From IMG/VR virus record IMGVR_UViG_3300027759_000357, positions 1 to 27,396 of that record: 27,396 nucleotides of DNA. One strand, given 5' to 3'. The notes under the pieces were generated by a model that saw nothing but the letters and a program-made list of their open reading frames with translations, had not been told where the DNA came from and searched no databases. The position numbers were made by a program, and so were the translations under genes. The DNA comes from a virus. Within the stretch, counting starts at the first letter, position 1. The number at the start of each line of letters is the position of its first letter. Below, piece after piece: positions 1 through 6,782 of this stretch.

Positions 1-522
1 TACCGCTTTCTCCTGAAGTTCCTGATGTACCACTTTCTCCTGAAGTTCCTGATGTACCGCTTTCTCCTGAAGTACCTGATGTACCACTTTCACCTGATGT
101 TCCACTAGTTCCTGATGTACCACTTTCACCTGAAGTTCCTGATGTACCGCTTTCTCCTGAAGTACCTGATGTACCACTTTCTCCTGATGTTCCACTAGTT
201 CCTGAAGTACCACTTTCTCCTGAAGTTCCTGATGTACCGCTTTCTCCTGAAGTACCTGATGTACCACTTTCTCCTGATGTTCCACTAGTTCCTGATGTAC
301 CACTTTCTCCTGAAGTTCCTGATGTACCACTTTCACCTGAAGTTCCTGATGTACCGCTTTCTCCTGAAGTTCCTGATGTACCACTTTCTCCTGATGTTCC
401 ACTAGTTCCTGATGTACCACTTTCTCCTGAAGTTCCTGATGTACCACTTTCACCTGAAGTTCCTGATGTACCACTTTCACCTGAAGTTCCTGATGTACCA
501 CTTTCACCTGAAGTTCCTGATG
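1..522 (-). repeat. Tandem array of 27- and 36-nt units encoding (GTS)2-3-GES
   Basis: Eighteen contiguous units: fourteen of 27 nt (encoding GTSGTSGES) and four of 36 nt (one extra GTS), all multiples of 9 nt so the frame never breaks. The order of unit lengths is 27,27,27,36; 27,27,36; 27,27,36; 27,27,27,36; then four of 27. Units 2-4 (28-117), 5-7 (118-207) and 8-10 (208-297) form a 90-nt higher-order repeat differing at only a few bases. The array touches base 1, so its full length is unknown. It lies inside the collagen-like fibre gene. Confidence 0.93.
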
Positions 523-1723
523 TACCGCTAGTTCCATTTGAGCCAGTACCACCAGCGGTCATTAATTCCCAATCATTATTAATGTCAGGTGGATTTTGTG
601 CTGACGATATATTTGTAATAGCTATATAACTACTACCAGAATAATAAACAACATCATTTATCCCATAAGGTGTTATACTATTCCATTGTCCAACCCAATT
701 AAAACCAATACCACTAGTCCCGCTAGTACCAGATACTCCACTTGAACCTGATGTACCGCTAGTTCCTGATGTACCACTAGTGCCCGATTCTCCCGAAGTT
801 CCCGATGTACCCGATTCTCCCGATGTACCGCTAGTTCCTGATGTACCTGAAGTACCACTAGTTCCAGTACTACCTGTAATTGTTACTGTAATACTTCCAC
901 CACCATTATCAGTTACAGTAGCACCACTAAAGGTCATTCCTGTAACACCACTATATGAGTTTGTACCATCACCTACTGTGATAGTACCACCACCGGCTGT
1001 AAACCCTGTTATATTAACACTACTACCATTAGCACTATTAAGTGTTAATGTTTGAGAACCACTATTATATGTTCCTCCCGTAATAGGTGCTGTAAAACCT
1101 GAAATTGTAATGGTACCACCTGTACTATTGTATAATTGTAAATCTGATGTTCCTGAAAAATATGTTCCACCAGTAATTTGAACATCACTACCATAAAATA
1201 TTTGCCATCTAGCATTTGCCTTTGTAACACCACTAACACCTTCAATTGTTGAGCCAGTCCATACATTAATAAAAGCGGCACCTTGTGGAGTATCATCGTA
1301 TACCTCATAAGCGGTACCTGTACTAACAATTGAACCAGCGGTTTCTGCGGCATTCCATAATGATGTATATCCTGTGATTGTATATTGATAAACAGTATCC
1401 GTCTCATTAACGTATACTTGCATACCCAACCTTCTTCTACCTGAAGAAATACTATCGTTATTAATATTAAGAGTATTTGGTGCCGAATAAGGTGTTAAAT
1501 AAGTAAAACTAATAGGTATTGAGTTTCCAGAATATAAAACCGGACCACCATTTATTAATATATCATTAGGAATAACCCAATCCAAATCAGATAGATTGTA
1601 AACTTCCATGTATCCACCAATTCCAAGAACACTAAAATTAGTTCCTGTATCATTATCTCTATAGACTGAATTTGGTGCTTGTACAATTACTGACGATATT
1701 GGGTTTATATATTCAAAGCTCAT
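1..1723 (-). CDS. Collagen-like GTS-repeat tail fibre, partial (C-terminus off the left edge)
   Basis: Open from ATG at 1723 to base 1, at least 574 codons with no stop; I translated it by hand. Residues 1-283 form a Gly/Thr/Asn-rich beta-type region, starting [17 protein letters not shown] and including motifs such as [17 protein letters not shown] and GGTITISGF. Residues about 284-339 are Gly-X-Y triplets (GTS, GES, GSS, GVS). Residues about 340-392 form a compact aromatic module ([20 protein letters not shown], then NNDWELM) resembling small carbohydrate-binding or fibre modules of chitinases and phage fibres. From 393 to the edge runs a second, longer Gly-Thr-Ser/Gly-Glu-Ser array. Triplets with Gly at every third position suggest a trimeric collagen-like shaft. 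It is the last gene seen in the fibre block, 41 nt after the 712-aa fibre, with CTATTTATAG just before its start. The family is not identified; tail fibre is inferred from position and composition. Confidence 0.8.
   Translation of the reverse strand, partial: MSFEYINPISSVIVQAPNSVYRDNDTGTNFSVLGIGGYMEVYNLSDLDWVIPNDILINGGPVLYSGNSIPISFTYLTPYSAPNTLNINNDSISSGRRRLGMQVYVNETDTVYQYTITGYTSLWNAAETAGSIVSTGTAYEVYDDTPQGAAFINVWTGSTIEGVSGVTKANARWQIFYGSDVQITGGTYFSGTSDLQLYNSTGGTITISGFTAPITGGTYNSGSQTLTLNSANGSSVNITGFTAGGGTITVGDGTNSYSGVTGMTFSGATVTDNGGGSITVTITGSTGTSGTSGTSGTSGTSGESGTSGTSGESGTSGTSGTSGTSGSSGVSGTSGTSGIGFNWVGQWNSITPYGINDVVYYSGSSYIAITNISSAQNPPDINNDWELMTAGGTGSNGTSGTSGTSGESGTSGTSGESGTSGTSGESGTSGTSGESGTSGTSGTSGESGTSGTSGESGTSGTSGESGTSGTSGESGTSGTSGTSGESGTSGTSGESGTSGTSGESGTSGTSGTSGESGTSGTSGESGTSGTSGESGTSGTSGTSGESGTSGTSGESGTSGTSGESGTSGTSGESG
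706..870 (-). repeat. Second Gly-X-Y triplet block (GTS/GES/GSS/GVS)
   Basis: An irregular run of 9-nt triplet codons (glycine then mainly Thr-Ser), separated from the left-edge array by the aromatic module at about 545-705. Serine is encoded by both TCA/TCG and AGT/AGC, and the units are less uniform than those of the left array, which suggests an older or less recently expanded block. Part of the same fibre gene. Confidence 0.85.
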
Positions 1724-1764
1724 GTTACTATAAATAGTTATTTATTTTTTTAAGTTATTATTTT

Positions 1765-3903
1765 TTATACATTAACAAGTGTTCCTCCTTGGAAATACCA
1801 GTTATTTCCACCATTAGTAATGTTTGAACCTGGTGAACTCTTTGTGGTATATATTCTATATGTACCAGCTGGTATATTTGTTGAGCCACTATAATTCACA
1901 ATCAACCCGTTTAACACCGAATTAACCGTTAAATCTGTCGCTGGTGGGTTGGCGTTTCCGTTTTTAATTGTTGAGTATTTTTGACCGTTAGTCATTCCTG
2001 TTGCAACAACCCATGTATACCACGCAACTTCTGCCGGTGGGACAGTAGCACTTGGTACTTGTATTGTTTGGAATTTATACGCAGTTATTGGATTACCCCA
2101 AACATCATTACCTCCAGTTGTTGTTGAAATTGGTGCGGTTAAAATAGTTGGTTCAGAAACCCCCCAACCACTATAAGCAAAATAAGCATTCATTTGCGAA
2201 TCAAATGTAGCTTGAGTTGTCGATGGTGTACCTAAGTTAAACCCTATAAAAGCACTACCTTGACTACTCATCCAACTTGCCAATGCTGTCCTTATTGTTG
2301 CGTTATTTCTATCAATAAATAAGTAAGCTTGGAAAGGTGGTGCCGTTGGTGTTGGCGATGGAGTATATGTTGGTGTATTTGTTGGTGTCTGAGTTAAAGT
2401 AGGCGTATTTGTTGGTGTCTCAGTTACCGTCGCAGTTACCGTTGGTGTATTTGTCGGTGTCTCAGTCACTGTTGCCGTTACTGTTGGTGTCTGAGTATTT
2501 GTTGGTGTAAGTGTTGGTGTTGGCGTTGGAGCGTCAATCAATCTAATTTCTACCAAATCATTTTCAGTTAATCCAGTATTAAATACTATATTCCATGTAC
2601 TACCAGCATCTAAAGTATTAGTATCTATTAAGTTTGTATTAACAATTAATTGTAAAGTACCTCTAGTTGTTCCACTTGTTAATACATCTAACGTATTTCC
2701 ACTAGAAATTGTAGTATGGAATGCATTTTTACTTTGACCAAAATCAACTGGTGGTACATAATTACTAATCGTAAATCCTAATTCTGTTAAGAATGTAATA
2801 CTCATACCACCACTAGTATTGAAGTTTGATACTATCAAGTTTCTATTTGGTGTTGTTGTTGGAGTTGGTGTTACTGTCTCAGTTGGTGTTGGTGTATTTG
2901 TTGCGGTCTCAGTTGGAGTTGGCGTATTTGTTGCGGTCTCAGTTGGAGTCGTAGTAACTGTTGGTGTTACTGTTGCAGTATTGGTTGGAGTTTGAGTAAG
3001 AGTAGGTGTTACTGTAGGTGTCTGTGTTTCAGTCACTGATGGCGTTACTGTTGCAGTATTGCTTGGAGTAACAGTCGCAGTATTGGTTGGAGTTTGAGTA
3101 AGTGTAGGTGTTACTGTAGATGTTGGTGTCTCAGTATTTGTTGGTGTATTTGTAGGTGTTTGAGTTTGTGTTACTGAAGGTGTTTGGGTTGGTGTCTCAG
3201 TATTTGTTGGTGTTACTGATGCAGTATTTGTTGGTGTTACTGAAGGTGTTTGAGTTGGTGTCTCAGTATTTGTTGGTGTTACTGAAGGTGTTTGAGTTGG
3301 TGTCTCAGTATTTGTTGGTGTTTGGGTTGGTGTTGGAGTTTCAGTACTTGTTGATGTAATTGTTACTGATGGTGTATTTGTATTAGTTGGTGTCTGAGTT
3401 GGTGTTGGAGTTTCAGTACTTGTTGGTGTTACAGTGCTTGATGGTGTTGCGGTATTCGTAGGTGATACCGTTGGTGATAATGTTGGTGTTTGAGTAACCG
3501 TAGGTGTTACTGTAGGTGTTGGTGATTCAGAAGCCGTAGGTGTTAAACCTAAAGTGGCTGTTGGTGATGGCGTATTGGTAGGAGTTTGAGTAAGAGTAGG
3601 AGTATTAGTAGGAGTTTGAGTAAGAGTAGGTGTCGGTGTTGGTGTTGGTGTACCACAGAAAGCTGATGGGTCTGTAAGTGTTAATACAACACCATATATC
3701 ATTTCTGTTCTTGTAACACCACTGTAAACAGCTGTAGTTCCTGTAGAACCAACATATATATCAAATGGTCCAACAGCATTATTTGTCCCATTAAATTTTA
3801 CAACTATGTTTTGATTACATCCAGTAATGTTATATTGACTTGTTACCGCATTTAAACATCCGCTCGCCTCATTAACTACGATAATATCAAAAATTTGCCC
3901 CAT
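1765..3903 (-). CDS. Fibre-like protein with two long Thr-Pro tracts and a C-terminal tip domain
   Basis: A 712-aa protein not matched to a named family. Residues 1-84 are a small beta-rich head with Cys residues and the motif GPFDIYVGS. Residues about 85-352 are a Thr-Pro tract (units such as [14 protein letters not shown]). Residues 353-457 form a globular segment containing [10 protein letters not shown]. Residues 458-522 are a second Thr-Pro tract. The final 190 residues (starting [15 protein letters not shown]) are a normal-composition domain rich in Trp, Tyr and Asn. The layout of head, extended stalk, mid domain, stalk and tip is what one expects of an adhesin or receptor-binding fibre, with the tip as the likely binding end; this is inference. 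It follows a 72-nt gap holding a 15-bp dyad, the longest spacer in the fibre block. Thr-Pro-rich stalks are stiff, extended and possible glycosylation targets. Confidence 0.85.
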   Translation of the reverse strand: MGQIFDIIVVNEASGCLNAVTSQYNITGCNQNIVVKFNGTNNAVGPFDIYVGSTGTTAVYSGVTRTEMIYGVVLTLTDPSAFCGTPTPTPTPTLTQTPTNTPTLTQTPTNTPSPTATLGLTPTASESPTPTVTPTVTQTPTLSPTVSPTNTATPSSTVTPTSTETPTPTQTPTNTNTPSVTITSTSTETPTPTQTPTNTETPTQTPSVTPTNTETPTQTPSVTPTNTASVTPTNTETPTQTPSVTQTQTPTNTPTNTETPTSTVTPTLTQTPTNTATVTPSNTATVTPSVTETQTPTVTPTLTQTPTNTATVTPTVTTTPTETATNTPTPTETATNTPTPTETVTPTPTTTPNRNLIVSNFNTSGGMSITFLTELGFTISNYVPPVDFGQSKNAFHTTISSGNTLDVLTSGTTRGTLQLIVNTNLIDTNTLDAGSTWNIVFNTGLTENDLVEIRLIDAPTPTPTLTPTNTQTPTVTATVTETPTNTPTVTATVTETPTNTPTLTQTPTNTPTYTPSPTPTAPPFQAYLFIDRNNATIRTALASWMSSQGSAFIGFNLGTPSTTQATFDSQMNAYFAYSGWGVSEPTILTAPISTTTGGNDVWGNPITAYKFQTIQVPSATVPPAEVAWYTWVVATGMTNGQKYSTIKNGNANPPATDLTVNSVLNGLIVNYSGSTNIPAGTYRIYTTKSSPGSNITNGGNNWYFQGGTLVNV
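2338..2530 (-). repeat. Second Thr-Pro coding tract of the 712-aa fibre
   Basis: Low-complexity DNA encoding degenerate repeats of [16 protein letters not shown] type, between the mid domain and the tip domain. On the plus strand it appears as repeated ggtgtNtNNgt words. It is similar enough to the longer tract at 2848-3651 that intragenic recombination could delete the mid domain. Confidence 0.85.
2848..3651 (-). repeat. Long Thr-Pro coding tract of the 712-aa fibre
   Basis: About 800 nt encoding imperfect repeats of [23 protein letters not shown] and [10 protein letters not shown]. Several units recur nearly identically in tandem, for example around 3180-3320. Composition is almost entirely Thr and Pro with Ser, Val, Asn, Gln and Glu. 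The repeats stay in frame throughout. Confidence 0.9.
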
Positions 3904-3927
3904 TTTTATAATTAATTTCTTAATAAA

Positions 3928-3942
3928 TACAATGACATTGTA
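3928..3942. promoter_or_regulatory. 15-bp perfect dyad (TACAATG-A-CATTGTA) in the gap before the 712-aa fibre gene
   Basis: Two 7-bp arms around one central base, in the 72-nt spacer between the 106-aa and 712-aa genes and about 25 nt before the latter's ATG. A second, weaker inverted repeat (ACATTT-TT-AAATGT, 3963-3976) lies at the stop of the upstream gene. Neither is followed by a T run in the direction of transcription, so a rho-independent terminator is unlikely. An operator or an mRNA processing or stability element is possible. Short AT-rich dyads can occur by chance. Confidence 0.3.
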
Positions 3943-3975
3943 GTTTATGGAATATTAATTTGACATTTTTAAATG

Positions 3976-4296
3976 TTAATACAAAATTGTGTCAAATGTA
4001 CAAGCAGGATTGTCAATTGCAATTGTGAAAATACAATCCGCAGCAACAATTTGTATTGCGAAACCACAACCATATCTACACTCAATTATTTCAAATTTTT
4101 CACACCCATTTGAATCCGTTATTGTTAACATGATTGCAGGTGCGTAATTAAATATTGTTGGTAAATAATAATATTGTGTTGGTGGTACCGCACTTCCTAT
4201 GGTACCAATAAAAGTTGTGTTATTTCCATAAACGTCTGAAACATAAACATCATATGGTGACGCTCCAGTTATCGAATCAATCTGTATTCTTGCCAT
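3976..4296 (-). CDS. Small single-module fibre-associated protein
   Basis: A 106-aa protein of unidentified family. Residues 8-71 (ITGASPYDVYVSD, then IMLTITDSNGCEKFEI) resemble one SprB/PKD-type beta-sandwich; TDSNGC is also the ending seen in the repeats of the 819-aa neighbour. Residues 72-106 are a Cys-containing tail (CRYGCG, then CIFTIAIDNPAC). It starts inside a TAATG overlap with the end of the 819-aa gene, so the two are probably translationally coupled and may act together. It could be a fibre connector or a chaperone-like cap. Overlap and amino-acid composition support it being a real gene; the role is inference. Confidence 0.75.
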   Translation of the reverse strand: MARIQIDSITGASPYDVYVSDVYGNNTTFIGTIGSAVPPTQYYYLPTIFNYAPAIMLTITDSNGCEKFEIIECRYGCGFAIQIVAADCIFTIAIDNPACTFDTILY

Positions 4297-6755
4297 TACG
4301 ATTCACAATTAATGTCATATTGAATTATCAAATCAATAACCACTTGTTGATTTGCGAGGTCACCCTCAGTTTGAATTGTTATAACACTTGATGTTGTATC
4401 AACAGAAACTGCAGATACTCCAGGTACTGTTAATAATAAGGCTTCAACCGTATCATACCAATTTTGGTCTGTCGGAATATCTAATAAGGTCGTTCCTGTA
4501 TAAAACGATTGTTGATATGTTATACCACTCACAACAACTTCAGCAACATAAGTTGCAGCACTTAATTGACAATTTGTGTTTCCTATTGTTAAATCATTAT
4601 ACCCTTCATTTAACATTTGAAGAATTCCACGTTGTGTTCCTGATGTAAAAATAAATTCAGTTTCACACATCGTATAAATTTGATATGTTGATTGAATCGC
4701 GTTACAACTAATTGTTGTGTATCTTGTTTGGACACAATTGTTACTATCAGTGATGGTCAAAGAGTAAGTGCCCCCTGTAAGACCCGAAACATATATGTTT
4801 TGTGGATTTAATGACACATTATCCGACCACAAGAATGTAAACGGTGGTTCACCTGATGTAATTAAGGCTGTTATTGTTCCCGTGTCACCTGTTCCACAAG
4901 TTGTAGGATATAATGAAAAATTAATATTAGATGAAATAGGAATTGTAACATTTCCTGTTTGTGTACAACCATTTGAATCTGTTACAGTATATCCATAAGT
5001 TCCTGATGTCAATGAATTAAACGTGACATTTAATGATGAAGAATTAATTGATGAACCATCACTTAATTGATATAGATATGGAGCAGTTCCACCTGAAGAT
5101 AATAATAAATTAATCTCTCCATCATTATTACTACAAGTTCCACCAGTGTATGATGTTGTTACTGTGTATAAATTTTCAGCTATTATTGACACTCCTTGAG
5201 AATACGAACATCCAGTACCGTCTTGAATAAATACTGTGTAGTCCCCACTTGATAAATTAATAAATGTTTGAACCTCAGAATTAGATGCAATACTAATTGT
5301 GTTTGAATCAGGTTTTACTAACGTATATGTATAAGGAACTGAACCACCGACTAATGAAATTGATATTTTTCCATCTGTACTACTACAAGTGGAATTGGTT
5401 GTATTAATTTGTACATCATAAAAAGAATTTGGTGTCTGTATTACAGTATCAAATTGGATTTTACAAAGTGCCGCATCTGTAACCAACACACTAAACACAC
5501 CAGCGGATAATCCACTGAATAAATAATCTTGTGCGTATGTTACGGCAAAGGTTCCATTTGAACCTGAATAGAAATACGGACCCGTTCCCCCTGTGATTGT
5601 CAGTAATAGCGCTCCGTTTGATGTAAAACAACTTGGTGTTTGTGCACTCCATGAACCTAATCCAACTGAAGGTACATAATCAACAGATGCCGACTTTGTT
5701 TGAACACATCCATCACCTGAAGTTACTGTGCAAGTGTAAATTCCTTTAGTTAAACCAGTAATTGATGTTCCTGTTGTTCCGTCACTCCACAAATATGTAA
5801 ATGGAGAGTTACCTGTAACACCTGTCACATAAAGTTTTCCTGTTGGGCTAGCACATTGTGTATCATTTACAATATAGAATCCAAAATCTAAAGTATTTGA
5901 TGAGTAAACAATACAAGTATCAGTAGTTGCTGTACAACCCCCACCATTAACCGCTGTAACTGAATAAGTTCCTGCCGATAATGAATCAAAAATTGCCAAT
6001 CCATTATTGGTACTTTGTGTTGAAATTAAATTACCATTATTATAAATGTAATACGTGATATTCAAATCAGTTGTATCCGCAGAAACGGTCATACTACCGT
6101 TATCTAAACCACAAGTTGTGTTTGTTATATTAATAAAATCAACACCAAAAGAATTTGTGATGATTGCCGTAATATAAAATTGGTTATTAATTGGTGCTGT
6201 TGAATCGTTGGCTCTAATATAATAAACACCTGCTGATAAGTTATCTTTATAAGCACCTAACCCCAAGTTAGGACTATACCAATCAAAAGTGTATGGTGTT
6301 GTTCCACCTGACGCTGTGATTTCAATGGCACCCAAGGTAGATACACAAGTACCCGTAATGTTTAATGTATATGCAAAAGCGTTTCCATTATAAACACCAC
6401 TTAATGTTGGTGTTGGAGTTGGGTAATTTGATGGAGTAACACTTGGTGTTATAGTTACTGTTGGCGTTACAGTTGGCGTTACTGTTGGTGTTGTAGTTAC
6501 CGTTGGTGTTGGAGTTGGGGTAACATTTAGTAACTGACATGAAGGACAATCAGCATACCCAAACAGATTTACTGTTGAAACGGTGTCTACTGGTGATGAA
6601 CCTACAACACCAATACATTGATAACATCCACTTGGTAATGAACCTGTAAAAGTAAATGAGTAAATAATACCATTTGCTAATACTGGACCCGCATAAGTAA
6701 CTTCATAGGGAGTTGATGTATCACAAGATATTATTGTTATTACTGGAAATGCCAT
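4296..6755 (-). CDS. Tail fibre/adhesin with seven SprB-like repeats
   Basis: An 819-aa protein. Residues 1-77 are a Cys-containing head (STPYEVTYAG). Residues 78-117 form a Thr-Pro linker. Seven repeats follow at roughly 133-200, 210-283, 298-357, 374-440, 455-525, 538-605 and 618-683. They follow the SprB pattern: a starting Cys, G-x-I, GG-x-x-PY-x-Y or W-S-D-G, G-L-x-x-G-x-Y, and T-D-x-x-G-C. Clear examples are SPFTYLWSDGTTGTSITGL and GGTYSLTITDSNNC. The last ~130 residues form a separate C-terminal domain resembling the end of the 984-aa baseplate protein. SprB repeats are known from the mobile surface adhesin used in Flavobacterium gliding. Here the position just after the baseplate genes argues for a virion fibre. 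Preceded by AATATTTAGAAATAACA and a 27-nt gap; ends in a TAATG overlap. Confidence 0.87.
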   Translation of the reverse strand: MAFPVITIISCDTSTPYEVTYAGPVLANGIIYSFTFTGSLPSGCYQCIGVVGSSPVDTVSTVNLFGYADCPSCQLLNVTPTPTPTVTTTPTVTPTVTPTVTITPSVTPSNYPTPTPTLSGVYNGNAFAYTLNITGTCVSTLGAIEITASGGTTPYTFDWYSPNLGLGAYKDNLSAGVYYIRANDSTAPINNQFYITAIITNSFGVDFINITNTTCGLDNGSMTVSADTTDLNITYYIYNNGNLISTQSTNNGLAIFDSLSAGTYSVTAVNGGGCTATTDTCIVYSSNTLDFGFYIVNDTQCASPTGKLYVTGVTGNSPFTYLWSDGTTGTSITGLTKGIYTCTVTSGDGCVQTKSASVDYVPSVGLGSWSAQTPSCFTSNGALLLTITGGTGPYFYSGSNGTFAVTYAQDYLFSGLSAGVFSVLVTDAALCKIQFDTVIQTPNSFYDVQINTTNSTCSSTDGKISISLVGGSVPYTYTLVKPDSNTISIASNSEVQTFINLSSGDYTVFIQDGTGCSYSQGVSIIAENLYTVTTSYTGGTCSNNDGEINLLLSSGGTAPYLYQLSDGSSINSSSLNVTFNSLTSGTYGYTVTDSNGCTQTGNVTIPISSNINFSLYPTTCGTGDTGTITALITSGEPPFTFLWSDNVSLNPQNIYVSGLTGGTYSLTITDSNNCVQTRYTTISCNAIQSTYQIYTMCETEFIFTSGTQRGILQMLNEGYNDLTIGNTNCQLSAATYVAEVVVSGITYQQSFYTGTTLLDIPTDQNWYDTVEALLLTVPGVSAVSVDTTSSVITIQTEGDLANQQVVIDLIIQYDINCES
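6405..6524 (-). repeat. Thr-Pro linker tract in the SprB-repeat fibre
   Basis: Encodes about 40 residues of [16 protein letters not shown] type, the same kind of low-complexity DNA as the tracts in the 712-aa gene about 2.8 kb downstream. It separates the head from the first SprB-like repeat. Confidence 0.85.
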
Positions 6756-6782
6756 TGTTATTTCTAAATATTAAATTTTAAT

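Noticed and set aside
1-522. Direct repeats of about 27-36 nt looking like a CRISPR array
   Set aside because: Units are contiguous with no unique spacers, all lengths are multiples of 9 nt, and the minus strand reads as continuous Gly-Thr-Ser/Gly-Glu-Ser in the fibre frame.
780-1055. Plus-strand open frame rich in Pro, Asp, Ser and Val
   Set aside because: It is the antisense of the Gly-X-Y repeats of the collagen-like fibre; every other gene is on the minus strand and there is no plausible product.
1045-1407. Minus-strand 120-aa open frame in another frame
   Set aside because: It lies inside the long open frame of the collagen-like fibre, whose translation gives coherent repeated motifs; this one does not.
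1729-1736. TATAAATA on the plus strand (also at 21393-21400), matching the T4 late promoter
   Set aside because: It is on the strand opposite to all genes. Read on the transcribed strand it is TATTTATA, discussed as a leader motif instead.
3156-3359. Plus-strand Leu/Val-rich open frame
   Set aside because: Antisense of the Thr-Pro tract; low-complexity leucine-valine repeats are the mirror of Thr-Pro codons.
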